Notes: generated by a model not told the origin, from the letters alone. Shown: positions 21,004-32,919, counted from the first letter of the stretch. The stretch is 36,373 bases of DNA from Acephala macrosclerotiorum (GCA_014904845.1 MU119630.1:1-36373); one strand, 5' to 3'. Program-made: numbers and translations.

Positions 21004-22191
21004 GATGAGGAAGAGAAAAGTGATCGTATATGTGCCCTGTTATCCCTTACTGATATTTCAGCATCGCTACAGGGCTGGCATATATATATACCTAACCCCA
21101 ACTCTGAAAACTCTTCAACCCACTTTTGTCAATTGTCCCTCGTCTGGCCAAATCCAATTTCGCACTATCTGATAAACCTCACCCGGCAACCCTGCATCTA
21201 GCCAAACTAGAACGACTCAAATTCACGACAAAACATCACAGAAACACTCGGCACGTTTTCTCAGCATACACTTTCCGCGTTCTTGAAAAATCAACTGATG
21301 CGGCGCTTTCAAAGCAGCAGCCCCTGGATCATTACTTCCGACCTTCTCACTCTGCATCTTTATAGGTGACGGTCATACTCGCGCCGAGAATCCGCGTCCA
21401 TCATAGCTTGGCAGCATCATACTCACGTATAGCGTCGCTAATCTGGCAGATGCGGGATGTGAGAAGGCCTGAAGTATCGCCGATGGATGTGAATGGATGA
21501 GGTGAGGTTGAGGCAGTTGATTTACCCCGCGTTTTGGACGGGAAGCGAAACGAGAAGAGATGGCAGAATTTTGTGGGCGGTGAGGAAAGGGAGACGGTTA
21601 TCTACTTGGATATAAGCAGACTGGCGATGAGAATGTAAAGATGCTTCTGATGAAGATGTAAGACTTGAATCGTGATGGATCTGACGGCATTGAGATAATT
21701 ACTTTTTCGTTGTCAGAATGAACTCTTTGGTATTTGAAATATGAAGCCTTGTCTGTGTGACGGTTGATCATGCACTACCTCCCTGATAATAATCTCGAAT
21801 GTTTGGATCATTCAACTTCTACTATCCATTCATGTACCGGCGGGAGCAAATGTTGGTGTGTGCATGGGAGCCGAGGGGCTCAACCAATGCAACGGATCCG
21901 CAAACTCGATCACCTCCGCTATTGCAAAAAGATTTATATTCCACGTCCTTGTTCTCATCGCAGGCGCAGGTGTGTATCCGTGAATGACTTCATGTCTCCA
22001 GTTCGCCAATGAGTTCATGAGGTCGTCCCGCGTGATCTTGAACCCCATGTATGAAAGTCTAAGACACCGACAGATATTGTTCGAGAGGCCAAGGAGGGAA
22101 TGGTAGCGAAGAGAGGCAAAGATGGCAACGTACATGATGATCTGCTGGGCGTTTTCTCGAGTCTATGATCTTCGTGTTGGTCTTGGAGGAC
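21004..22191. other. Intergenic, possible small relic on the minus strand
   Basis: Near 21085 a TATATATATA run lies upstream of the GH3 relic. The minus-strand frame 21830-22135 (about 100 codons, with SLLGLSNNICRCLRLSYMGF) has no recognised domain; it could be a small gene or part of a former exon, and I do not call it. Confidence 0.45.
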
Positions 22192-24428
22192 CTATCGACT
22201 AGATGAGTTAAGGGTGAGAAGGGCCGAGTTTATTGTCGCGTCACCTGTATCTGTGACTGCTGTGATTCCCCAAACGCTGGTTGCTGGGCCGCTCGTGACC
22301 TCATTCGTAGCAATGGCCCCGGCTGGTCCAGCAGTTCCGGTCATTGTCCCAGCAGTCGTGGCACTTCCAGGTCCGGTTGCAGTTCCCGTCCCATTCACTG
22401 GCTGAGGGGTCGCGATATCTCGACGTTCCTCCCTCGCTCGCTCAATTTCGGTTTGCAGCAGAGTCATCCCACGATCAGCGACCAGAAGGATGTTCTGCAG
22501 CTCCTTCAATGCCTGCTCATTATGATTGAAGAACCAGCCATCAATGCATTTCTTAAAGTACGATGTCGTATTATGATATCTGTGAACGAAATTCTCCGAA
22601 TCAGTATGGTTCTGTTAGACATTTGAGAGAGTCCTAGGTGAAGCGGGACATTCGCGGAGAGTTGAATTTTTCGAGACCAAAATTTTGGGACAGCGCAGAA
22701 GGGGGACATTCCTCCAAGAATCTAAGGCTTACCGTTGTGTGGTATCACAGTCGTATTGCAACATCTTACGATGCAGTGCTGCTTTCTCCTTTTTCCTATA
22801 CCCAATATTTCGAAGTTAGCGTTCCTCTTTTAAGCACTTCGAAGAGGGAGAATGTCGGAATATCAATGGCTCTTGAAATAAAGGAGCGAGTGTTCTTACC
22901 TGGCTTCCTTGGCCTCGCTGGAGAGAGTGTCGGAAGAGTCACTAGACAGAGGGCGGAAGTCTGAGGGTGATGGCACTGGGAAGGATGCAATAGGTGGCCA
23001 TATAGGAGGATCATCCACGAGGTTGTTGATTGTTTCCATGATAATTGGGTCGGGACCTTCCATCACGGCTTTGACGAAACGTTCGTCAAAGGAGCGGTTT
23101 TGGCCAGATGGGTCTCTGAGATCGTATTCGAATGGCGAACCTGGAATTTCGGTTTCGAACTCGTCATAGCCGATACTTGTGACGCGGAGAACAGTCAGGT
23201 TGAGGCTTTCGAGATTGTAAAGGTCCTCTGCGAGCCAACGGCAATTTTCTGGTTTGGGGAGTCCGGAATAGCCAATCCACAATGATGTGTTCCCTAGCGC
23301 TTGTGTGCTGCGGACTTTCAGGTAGACTTCATTGAGGTACACCTCTAGGAGCGTTTTGGACAGTTGCTTCAGTAAGCTAAAGAGTGCATGAGGGTCCATA
23401 TCAACACGCTTCAGTTCGAGAGCTTGAAGTGCCACTAGCTTTTCTGAAATATCCCTTGTGAACGGCATAGATCGCATGGTCCAGATCTGATGCTGGGCTC
23501 TATGAACGTGAACGCGACCATTGATATTCCTTCTCGCGTTCCATCCCACAAGACATAGACTGCGAAGACCGGTAGCTTTCTCAATCAGTATCCAGAGATT
23601 CTGGGCGAAGGTACTTTGCCGATTGTATTGGGCTTCATGTCTCTTGATTGACATGACCAAATGCTTCAGTCCTTTAAATACATGTATTGCATTTCCAAGA
23701 TCGATGTGGTTGTTGCATATATCGATCAGGGTTGTATCGGAAACGTGGTCAAGTACTAGATGCTGGACGCATTTGAACTCCTCCGGTCGATTTTTAAGGC
23801 TTGCCATGGTGTTTCCGAGGAGGAGGGTCGCTGTTCTGCTGTGCTGCCCAACAACCTGGAAGGGTAGGTTCACCTTGAGCTTCGTCATGTTTGGTGTGTT
23901 TGCAAGAGCGGTCTCCACTACTCGTCGGAAATCAATCTCGTCAAAGGTTGTTTCGTTCATGCAGTGTTTTCGGAGGGATTCGAGGAGGGGTGCCATTTCT
24001 GGGAGCTTTGGTATTAGGCCCCGAAATACCTGTGTGAGGCGGTCAATCTCTTCTATAGATGTTGTTAGTGTGCTGATGCTTGAACAAGGCTGCAGATAGC
24101 TAGGTCTAGCAGCGAACAACAACTCTAATGTCCCAGCATTTCCAAATCATTAAAACCACGTACCTTCATCCCTCACAACCATAACGTCAACATACAACGC
24201 GTCCGCTAAACCCCCAACCCTCTGCAGCGCCCCCTCATCTAACGGCTTAAGATTCCTCCTGAACCTCGAAAACTCAAGCTGTATACACTTAAAGATATAC
24301 GGCCGCAATCCCGCATCGAAAGCTTTACACACAAGACGCAGTGGTATCAGGGTGTTCTTTTCGCATTTGCAGAGTTTGGTTGTCCAGTAGAGGATTACTC
24401 CTAGGATTTCGGTGGGTAGTTTATCCAT
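22192..24428 (-). CDS. F-box protein with leucine-rich region, four exons
   Basis: Exons 24428-24164, 24124-22900, 22795-22733 and 22579-22192. Introns are 39 bp (GTACGT...CATTAG), 104 bp (GTAAGA, GCTAAC, GTATAG) and 153 bp (GTAAGC...TTCACAG). All junction phases agree, giving 646 residues. The N-terminus MDKLPTEILGVILYWTTKLC, then LIPLRLVCKAFDAGLRPYIF, is an F-box, which in SCF ubiquitin ligases binds Skp1. The long second exon has spaced Leu-rich segments (VQHLVLDHVSDTTLIDICNN, GLRSLCLVGWNA, LQALELKRVDMD, LESLNLTVLRVTS) typical of substrate-binding parts of fungal F-box proteins. The fourth exon has a Thr/Gly/Ala-rich low-complexity tail (570-600). Likely a substrate adaptor; the target is unknown. 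The 39-bp first intron is short but its borders and phase are clean; the last acceptor is the least certain. Confidence 0.82.
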
Positions 24429-26174
24429 TGTGATTGTGTTGGCGGATACCGCAAGGGGGAAGGGACATTGGGAGGTGGTGGTTTAAGGGGAGGGTGGTGC
24501 GATGTGTGCGGGCTTGAGGTTTCGATGTCGTCGTCACGAGCACCGAGATACCGGAGTTAAGAGGCTGCGCTAATGCTCAAAGGGATTAAGCTAATCTGAC
24601 TTTGGTCTAGATCAGCCTTGTGGCTCGACCACATTTCCAAGGCTGTGGTGTCCGGAGAATGGGTAACAAAAAGTGTCAGATGTCGAGGAACATTTGAATG
24701 TCAATTTTTGATGAATGGAATTCTTGAAATTATATTCTCATCGCTGTTGCCGCGGATAGTGGCGTGTCGATCTTATCAAGATCCCCGCACTCACGTGGGA
24801 AAATAGAAAGCTTCACCACAAGAGCTGCTCCTTCGTCCTTCCTTCTTTTCTCCAGACATCCACATGAGCGAGATACGCTGTACCACAAGCGAGTCGACAG
24901 GATTGATTCCCAGCTGTATTCTCTTTCACAATGTCCTCTGGTGATGTTATCAGTTCCTCGACCTCGGGCCAAATCCCGGGGATCTCATCTTATTATCAGG
25001 GGTAAAAGCGAGTGGTCGATTGGCCTGTGCCTCATTAAAACTTGCAGGCCAGAGATCTTGAATTGAATCAGATTCCCAAAGTCGAAGCATCAAATGGCTC
25101 TTGAATTCGAATACTTGGAGTCCCGAGCCGTGCTGCAGTCAGCCTCGGACAACGAATTCCGCATGAAAAAAGTCAAACGTGGTGTCTTTAGCCTGTAAAG
25201 CTGAGACTTGCAGAAGATTGAGAACATCGCGAATCCCATGGGAAGGCTGGCCACAGTGGGTTGTACTGAAGCATGGAATGGAAATCACAAGCAAAAAAGG
25301 AGTGACAGCGGTGACCGAGACTTCACATCACTGCCTAGATAGAGCATGCAAGCGGCGTAAGATGATTTCTTTTGCGCGATATCAAAGCAAAGGGCGTTGT
25401 GTTTCTGACTCAGTCTCACTCAGCCCCTTACGCTCAGATACTCAGATATGAGGCTGGAAATCCGGACCAGCAGAAGTGAATCGCAGCTCTCTGGCAAGCA
25501 AGAACAGGGAACAGAACATCGTAACCTGAGCCGAGGCCGGTACTCAAATACCGTGAATAATTGTCCGACGAGACGCAAGACTCGAGTGGATCTCATAAAT
25601 TTCCACGATCCGATAAAAAATGATTACGAATACGCACACGGGCACACGGCACTCGGTAGGCAACTTCGCGTGCAGATTGTGTGGGTCATGGCGTTCTGGT
25701 TTGCAGGGTATTTTAGGGTATTTTTGGACCGCCATAGCAAATGCCAACAGTGACGAACAACTCGACAGAAAATACGCAGCCGCTAGAAACCTCACTGCCA
25801 CCGCGACTCCTCCACTCGTTCACCATCCATTGTTACCATTACCACTACTATATTGTGCTCGCCGTATTTCCCTTTCCTTTTAATCAATTGCCCGTTGTCC
25901 TTCCAATCTGCGACGAAGCTTACATTATTGAGCCATCTCCCTAATCGCTAGGAATCCACTTCCAAGCCCATTTTGTGAAACAGACGCGGCCTTCCAACAG
26001 ATCCTCCCTGCCTTCGGTCCGTCCAATTCCTGGGACATTGAGACCTACACTCGTTCTATCTTCACTTCTATCTGCTAGCCAGACTTCACCAGCTCATGAA
26101 CCCGTGTTCCGACCCATCCGCCAACCGATTTGCGATGTGTGCCTAGGTATCAGCTTACTGCTCCCAGAGCTGCC
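24429..26174. other. Intergenic and promoter region between divergent genes
   Basis: Separates the F-box gene (minus) from the DUF1765 gene (plus), so both promoters lie here. C/T-rich leader sequence is obvious at 25795-25960. No other gene is supported; the short frames overlap each other and lack domains. Confidence 0.6.
26096..26146 (+). promoter_or_regulatory. Possible upstream ORF in the DUF1765 leader
   Basis: A 16-codon ATG-to-TAG frame (MNPCSDPSANRFAMCA) ends 28 bases before the ATG at 26175. If the mRNA starts upstream of 26096, ribosomes would meet it first. Alternatively this segment is spliced out. Confidence 0.35.
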
Positions 26175-29100
26175 ATGCAAGGACCAACATTGACGATGTC
26201 CCCGGCGTTCGACGATAATGCCGCATTCCCTCGTTCGCGTTCCTCTCCCAATATACCCGACCTGGTCAATTTCGATTGCAAGCAACCAGCGACGCGGCAA
26301 AATGACGAACTTCTCAGATCAGCAAGTTTCACGAGTTTGCCGGTGCTCAATGAGCAATACAGGTCAGAGAAAGATCTACAACGATACGTGACGGCGGATG
26401 TCCCGGTCGAGGTACCAAATACTTCGTCAGGAGGGAAGGGAAACAAATTGCAGAAAGAAGAGCGGCCGAAGCTCGAGAGGGTCGGAAGAAGAAAGTCTCT
26501 GGTCGCACGACCAAAATCATGGATACAAAAGGTCAAAGGTGGTTCTCCAGAGCGGCAGAACACCTCCGACCTGGTCGATACAACACCAACTGATGCCCCT
26601 CCTGTACCTCCAATTTCCAAATCTATCCGGGACAACAAAACGAAAACTGTATCAGAGTCGTTTGCAACATTTGCCCGGAAGTCATGGATGTCGAGCTCCA
26701 GGTCACCATCTCCAAATCGAAATATTGGAAAGACAACAGACAATGATGGACAAGTTGGTAGTGAATCAAAAATGACAGGCAGTCCAATCAGCCAATCTGC
26801 GGTGCTTCCTACGAAGTCGGAAACCAGTCCTAGCAAGCTATCTGATAGCCCTACGAAGCAGAAACGAGTATCCTCGACCCCACTGAAGCTTAAGTCGCGA
26901 CCGCAGAGCGTACTCATGAATTTCACAAGTTTCAAATCTGCGAACTCCTCGTCCAGCAGCTTGCCTGGGAGCTCTATGGATGAGAGGTCAACACCAAGGA
27001 CGTCTACGGATAAAGTTCCGCCTCTCCCGAAAACCTTCTCTACCGAAAAGCTACAAAATATTGGTGATATTCCTCCTCGCCGGCGAGATGAATTGTGGTC
27101 AGCTTTCCGATCTCTGGAAAACGACTTTTCGAAATTCCAAGCCAAGAGTTGGTCGTTGAAGACGAATGTTGTCCGAGCCTCACTTCTACCATTCCTTCGA
27201 AATCATGCCTCTCACCCCTCGAATAAGAATCTGCGCCCCGAAGACCTCGACCGACGGATAACAATACTAAATAAGTGGTGGACTGGACTTCTGGAGGTAT
27301 TGGATGGCAAGCAGAACCAGACAGTGAGCGGGGTCGACCGACCAATATTGCTGGAGGCGTGCTATGCGATCATGACAAGACCAGAATGGAGGCTTGCACC
27401 CTCGCATTTTGCACCTCTGGCAGAAAGATCACGGAATAGGTCTCCAGAACGACGCTCCCTAATGTCGAGAAAAAAGTCATCCGGCTCCCTGAGTTCCTCA
27501 GCCTCGCAATTCATGACTGAGTCAGTTTATCATAATACCCGAAACCTGTTCATCCAAAACCTGTTGTCTCAAATGAGCTTTGCGGTAGATAAGATGTCAC
27601 TGAGACATGCTCCAGCCAGTCTCGTAACATTTTGCGGAAAGGCGGCAGCATATGCATTCATGTTCGTTCCTGGTGTAGCTGAAGTGTTGGTTAGGATATG
27701 GAAGCTGCAAGCGGAAGTTCTGCGAAGAATTGCGGATGAGATTGGTATGCCAAGACGTCCGAATAAGGTTGATCAAGATGATGTGATTGCACCGTTTCCA
27801 TCGCATATCCACTGTCTAGGATGGTCCTCGGTAAAGCAGATGTCAGCCCAGCTCAGACAAGATCCGTACCTAGCGGTCCTAGCAGCGAAGGTCAATTGGT
27901 ATGGTCCTTGGGTTGCCAGATGGTGTGGGCGTGATAGTGATCTGTTCTTTGTGTTTGCAAAGCATTACCATGTATTGGCCGAGGAATTTTTGCCAGCAGA
28001 GCTTCCGCTCATCGAGAAAGCTCGTGCACCTGGTAAGCTCTGCTGACACCGAAATTAGGGCATGCTAACCCTCCGTAGGCTTTATTCTCGTACAAGCACA
28101 ACTTTTGACAGCTCTCGATGCAACGATCCACAGACAACCTGCAGCGGAACCACCATCAATCACATTTGACGACGTTTTAGCAGGAGGTGCTGATGCAACT
28201 GCTGCTGCACTACCGCCGGTGCCCTCGAACAACTCTGCTCGACCTATGGCTGAAAACCGCCTGATCATGCTCCTACGTGATTTCGTCTCCGAGCGACCTT
28301 CGGACTATGAGAACGCAAGAATGACATTCGCTGAAGTTTTCTCGAAAGTGATGCAGGCTGGAGCGAAGAGGACATCACTATTCGACCACAATGCATGCTT
28401 CGTGCTGTGCGATTTCATGGAAGAAGCATTGACGATTTTCCTTCGATTTCACCACGCTCATGCCTTGGAAACCGACTTTATCGACTGGTTTTTCTGGATG
28501 GACGTTTGCAAGAAGATGCTTGAGAGCGAAAACAGCATGTCCGAGATCAGACTTTTCTCTTTTCTATTTGGTGCATGGAACGTAATTACTAACGACCCTA
28601 AACGAAAGGAGGTGTTGTGCTTAGAGTGGTTGTTGACTGAGGAAACTTTCGACAAGTTCTTCAATCATTGGTGTCCTATGGTGAGGGCATACTACATGAG
28701 GTTGTTGTGCTGGAGGCTCTGTCGGGACAATGGAGACGCCAGTGACCTTGATACGTGAGTTATGAAAGGTAGAGATGATGGCCCAAGCTAACAACTCCAG
28801 GAAAATCTTCTGCGCTGTTTCGACTCGTGCTAAGGCAGTGTGGGGCAACTATCTCTTCCTGAAGCAGCACGCCGAAAAGAACCGACTTCTTCCCCCATCG
28901 ACAGCACCGTGTCATCCCGCTCCCGGTCGACGACTTCTCATCATCCGGAATGACAATCAGTCTCCGGCTGCAAGTCTCTTCCTCGGCTTCGATGGAATCG
29001 TTAATCCAACATCATCCCAAGTGACGAAAGACACCACCTCACCCACAGCCTACAAGCGACACTCCTCCCTCTCCTCTCTAAACAAAGTCGACAACACATC

Positions 29101-29797
29101 CGACAGCAGCGCCTTAAAACTCACCTCCGACACCCGAACCGGAGCACCCAACAAAAAGCGCTGGACATTCATGGGCAAGATGCTCCCCTCCGCCTTACAA
29201 ACCACCGAGACCCCCGTCGAACAACCACACGCCGGAAGTCCCCCAAAGGACCTCGACCAAGCCCGTCGCGAAACAGCAATCGCCCGTTCCCGTCCAACAA
29301 ACCACCACAAATCCTCATCCTCCAGCCCCGAAACGCCTCCCGCTACCTCAACTCATCGCGCCTACTCATTCAAATTCTCCCTGGAATGGGCCCAGCATTT
29401 CGAAAAACCCCAGAACCCCTCTCACCTCTCCCACCATCAATCCACCTCTTCATCCCACTCCATCTCCCACCCCCACCCACAATCCTCAGTCCGAGGCTTC
29501 AACATCGGCCCCGAACGACGCGTCTGTCCACCCCGTCTCCCAGCCTCAGCACAAGCCATGCTCGGAGCAAAAGTCCCAGGAACAAGCAAAGAGATCAAAG
29601 CTGAGGATCCCGGGAACGGGGATAAAGGGAGACGAGCAAAGTATGCTGGCAGGGCGTTGGCAGAGTGGGCGTTGGTAGTGGGGGAGTGTAATAATTTTGT
29701 TGAGAGGAGGAGAGGGGAGGGGGTACCGGGGTTGAGGTGGGTGGAGGTTCCTACTCTGGGGATTGAGGGGTTTAGGAGGTTTGGGGGCGGTGGTTGA
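26175..29797 (+). CDS. DUF1765 family protein, large fungal helical-repeat protein
   Basis: Exons 26175-28032, 28079-28754 and 28801-29797. The two introns are both 46 bp (GTAAGC...CCGTAG with TGCTAAC; GTGAGT...CTCCAG with GCTAACA). The phases agree, giving 1176 residues. The start is the first ATG in frame, MQGPTLTMSPAFDD. Residues 1 to about 290 are disordered and rich in Ser, Pro and Lys with SPTK/SPNR-type sites. From about 310 a helical region follows (RRRDELWSAFRSLENDF, ITILNKWWTGLLEVL). The family hallmark is in exon 2: RLFSFLFGAWNVITND near 775 and FNHWCPMVRAYYMRLLCWRL near 815-835, as in DUF1765 proteins. The C-terminus is again Ser/Pro-rich. No signal peptide or membrane helix. Conserved in ascomycetes; no function established that I can name. 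Confidence 0.85.
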
Positions 29798-30583
29798 GCT
29801 TGTCGGTCACGGTACGGGGTATCGAGGCAAGGAGCAAGTCTAGAATGACGACGAGATGTAAAAGATGTGTGGAGCAGAGGTGATGTGGATGAAAATACGA
29901 ACGCGAGAAAAGGATGGAACGCGGGTCGGAAATCTGTATTAGTTAAAAATCATGTACGGTTTAAGTCTTTGATTGATTGGCATAGCGTTGGCGTTTAGGA
30001 TTGTATTTTGTTTTCCCTTCCTTCCTCAGCAAGGAAGAATGTTAGAGGCATCATTGGGAGGGATATATAAGATGCCTGGACTACTCGACGCTTTAGTGGA
30101 GATATACATTGATGGAGGTGTGGCACATATGAATGAATAAAGATCTTGAACAACAGTCGGTTTGCGGTGATGGTGTTGCTTTTGGGTGCCCTCAAGTGAG
30201 GAGAGTTTACAGGAGTACGCCTACATCTACAATCTACCTTTGCGCCCTCATGGTTTTATATTCTTTTACGTCCTATGTCTTCAGTGACTTCTCTCTTGCT
30301 TAGAAGTCTTTCTTCAACAATCGACCTTGAGGCTACCTCGCTTAAAATTGCGCTAAGTGGCGCTAGCGTGCATATCACCGACCTCCTTCCTCGAACCTCA
30401 ACCTTGAAACATCATCAACAAGAAACAACATGCGCATACTCGAGTATCTTCTTTCAGTATCAGTAGAATTAAATTGTGCTTCGCTGAGGCATAGAGAGTA
30501 ATTACGCTTTGAATTCATCGCCAAGTCGCATCAACCGGGATCTCTGTCAACAAAGCGTGCACGCAAATCCAATCAGCGAAACC
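29798..30583. other. 3' region of the DUF1765 gene and promoter of the next 2EXR locus
   Basis: No gene recognised. It contains CCTCGCTTAAAATTGCGCTA at 30336-30355, matched upstream of the next 2EXR gene (see separate entry). Confidence 0.5.
30336..30355 (+). promoter_or_regulatory. Shared 20-bp upstream motif, first copy
   Basis: CCTCGCTTAAAATTGCGCTA lies 248 bp before the ATG of the 2EXR locus at 30584 and matches 31757-31776 at 18 of 20 positions. It is either a conserved promoter element or simple residue of a tandem duplication. Confidence 0.5.
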
Positions 30584-31418
30584 ATGTCTTCAATGTCTTC
30601 AAACACTACGAGCAATATTCCGGCAGGGGATGTACTACCTCGCCCTACAAATGAGCCTACGAATGAGCCTATGAAGCAGCCTACGATCAGGCCTACGATC
30701 GAGCCAATAAGCAAAACCAGACGAAACAAAGAATGCTCCTTCCCAATCCGCAACTCCTCAGTCTCAACTCTCCCAGTCCATTGCAGAAGAAGAGCCCATC
30801 TTGATCGAGTTTTCTCTCTTTCCAAAGCTGTCTCTAGAACTGCGCGAGATGATTTTCAAGTTCGCTCTTCCTACCGGTCATAGTGGACAACGAATGATCC
30901 CGATTCGCCTCCAAACCCGATACGAATACGACAACTCCCCAAACCCAATCTTGAGGAACACAGGGTTTTATTTCACTGTGGAGCCAGGCGCAAACCGAAT
31001 ACATGTTCAATGCCGCGATGTCTACGGTCTCAGCCTCTCGATGACATCTCGAGAGTCTCGTGAAGCGTACCTGCCCGTATTCTCCCGAAGGCTGTCGCTC
31101 AGGGTCGGAGTCATTCATTTCTCGCCCGACACTATAATTTATCTTGCAAAGCTATGCCATATCCTGGTGAATGAGGACCTCAAAGCCATCCTGACTGCTG
31201 TTGACCACCTTGCGGGGCCTAGCCACGCTTTCCAAGCAAGCTTTAATCAAGGATTGAACAGTGTTTCCACATCAGAGAATTTACAACTCTGGTGGATAAA
31301 GACTTCGAGTACAGTATCTTCTATATTTTGGAGCTCTACGACGAAATTTCAAGCTACGCAAAGACTTCATTCAAGCAGCACTAGAAAAGGATTGGGGGCG
31401 CTATTAATCAACCAATGA
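30584..31418 (+). pseudogene. 2EXR-family gene, frameshifted
   Basis: The ATG at 30584 starts a Ser/Thr-rich N-terminus with five 12-base in-frame repeats (PTNEPTNEP, MKQPTIRPTIEP). The 2EXR domain is in the next frame: IEFSLFPKLSLELREMIFKF (E-L-R intact, the Trp replaced by Phe) and LSMTSRESREAYLPV (E-S-R intact). An intron of about 137 bp from GTACTA at 30630 to an AG near 30766 would join the frames and remove the repeats, but its donor is weak. Near 31250 a second shift is needed to reach EFTTLVDKDFEYSIFYILEL and YDEISSYAKTSFKQH, ended by TAG. The first shift may be splicing, but the second looks like real damage. It is a tandem sister of the intact gene at 32050. Confidence 0.75.
30644..30703 (+). 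repeat. Five 12-bp tandem repeats in the N-terminal coding region
   Basis: Units of CCTACGAATGAG with 1-5 changes each: CCTACAAATGAG, CCTACGAATGAG, CCTATGAAGCAG, CCTACGATCAGG, CCTACGATCGAG. In the ATG frame they give the tetrapeptides PTNE, PTNE, PMKQ, PTIR and PTIE. Confidence 0.9.
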
Positions 31419-32049
31419 TCAACATTATGTTTCTCTAGATCCTAGACCTTTTGTCTTTTTCCAGATCAGATCATAGATTGAAGATGGCCGGGCTGAAATG
31501 GTTTCGTTTGGGCATCTCTTCCTATTCCAGCAAGTTCCATGTCGGATGAAACAAATTATGCTCTCGTACGTGTCTTTGTATTAGATAGATTCGTTGCTCA
31601 GTAGTATGCTCCCCACCTCGGATTTCCCTCGCCTGTAATAAAATACATTAATCCTCCAGCATTCTATGTTGCGTGACCATGAAGATGACTGTATCCTGCT
31701 TGATGGCTGAAGATGAGAGCTCCTCCAAGAGACTCTCGTTGACCCAGTGCAGGTGCCCTCGCTTAAAATCGCACTAGAAGAAAACTAGTACATACATCAA
31801 CCACCGTTTTCTTCTTTGAACTTCTTCCAACATCATCCATCACCCAACGGACAGGTTTCGCAACCTTTATAAATTGTTTGTTTTAGACGCCTGCGCCTTC
31901 CTATTCTTGCATCCATCACCGCGCAACGAAAGACTGTTCCGCACTTGCCATCAACATCAAGTCGCGGCACTTTGAGATCACTTTCGAGAAACAGTGCTTT
32001 CCATCACAGTTGCGCAACTTCAAGGTGGGGGATATTACCTTAGACAGCC
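31419..32049. other. Intergenic, promoter of the intact 2EXR gene
   Basis: About 630 bp with the second copy of the shared motif at 31757-31776 and a C/A-rich leader from 31790 on. No gene is seen. Confidence 0.55.
31757..31776 (+). promoter_or_regulatory. Shared 20-bp upstream motif, second copy
   Basis: CCTCGCTTAAAATCGCACTA, 18 of 20 positions identical with 30336-30355 and in the same orientation, 293 bp before the ATG at 32050. The A/T core CTTAAAAT is unchanged. Confidence 0.5.
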
Positions 32050-32919
32050 ATGATTGCTCTTGCTGACTTCATCTATAGTAGATCCTTGTATCAAGACACT
32101 ACGAACAACATGGCCGACTTATTAGCAACATCCTTCTCCTCCTCGTCGAGCTATACTAACCCTCCTCAATTCGCCGTTTCCGAAACAACCTCAATTTGTA
32201 AGCAAACCAGTATAATCGAAGCCGTGACAAAGTTCCACCTCTTCCCCAAGCTAGCACCAGAGCTTCGCGAGTTGATCTGGGAGCATGCGCTTCCTGCTGG
32301 CCATCATGGAAATCACATGGTTCTTGTTCGCCTCGATATGGACTACATTAAGAGAGGAATGGGGGCTATGAAGTTGACAATTGACAAAGACACCAATCAG
32401 CTTCATTCCATGGTTCAAAGCGTCTTTGATCTCACCTTGTCAGCTACCTCACGCGAATCTCGTTCGGTATACCTACCCGTCTGCTCGCGCACATTGTCTT
32501 TGGAAAAAGGAATCATCCATTTCGCACCAAGCACACTCTTTCACATTGACAACATCCTATCCCTATTCATCAGCCGAGAGTTCGAGCGCTACTCGACCGA
32601 TTGGGAATTCGTCAAAGGGATCCTCCACGCAATCGACAATTTGGCCATGCCGTCGAATATCCTTCTTAGGCTTGTCAGCAACGCAAAAGATTTTACTTTC
32701 TATACAGAAGCTCCTCGGAAGCCATGGATCGAGTTTCTTGTATCATTCAAATCACTGATAGTTTTCGAGACGAAGAGTCGATGTACAGTAATGGCATCAA
32801 AACTGTATCCAACGACGGAACAAAAACTAGCGGCGGTGGTCAGGAACTTGAAGGAGTACAGAAGCAAGCCTGGAAGCCTTGAGCCTATTCCAGAAGTCCG
32901 TGCCATCGAGAGCAAGTAA
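32050..32919 (+). CDS. 2EXR-domain protein, intact, single exon
   Basis: 289 residues without introns. The ATG at 32050 is first; Met21 at 32110 (context CAACATGG) is an equally good start. After a Ser-rich N-terminus, FHLFPKLAPELRELIWEHAL (62-81) carries the first E-x-R (71-73), and LSATSRESRSVYLPV the second (136-138). Both key motifs and the Trp are intact, making this the most canonical copy in the window. The rest has family-like segments (SLEKGIIHFAPSTLFHID, GILHAIDNLAMPSNILLRLV). No signal peptide or membrane helix. It is a direct tandem neighbour of the damaged copy at 30584, with which it shares the domain and upstream sequence. Molecular function unknown. Confidence 0.9.
   Translation: MIALADFIYSRSLYQDTTNNMADLLATSFSSSSSYTNPPQFAVSETTSICKQTSIIEAVTKFHLFPKLAPELRELIWEHALPAGHHGNHMVLVRLDMDYIKRGMGAMKLTIDKDTNQLHSMVQSVFDLTLSATSRESRSVYLPVCSRTLSLEKGIIHFAPSTLFHIDNILSLFISREFERYSTDWEFVKGILHAIDNLAMPSNILLRLVSNAKDFTFYTEAPRKPWIEFLVSFKSLIVFETKSRCTVMASKLYPTTEQKLAAVVRNLKEYRSKPGSLEPIPEVRAIESK

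Noticed and set aside
21830..22135. About 100-codon minus-strand frame downstream of the F-box gene as a fifth exon
   Set aside because: The F-box frame ends in a proper stop at 22192 and no convincing donor connects to this frame.
23521..24099. 192-codon plus-strand open frame
   Set aside because: Antisense shadow of the F-box gene's second exon, with no domain.
26150..27145. 331-codon minus-strand open frame
   Set aside because: Antisense shadow of the Ser-rich first exon of the DUF1765 gene; Ser codons read backwards give long open frames.
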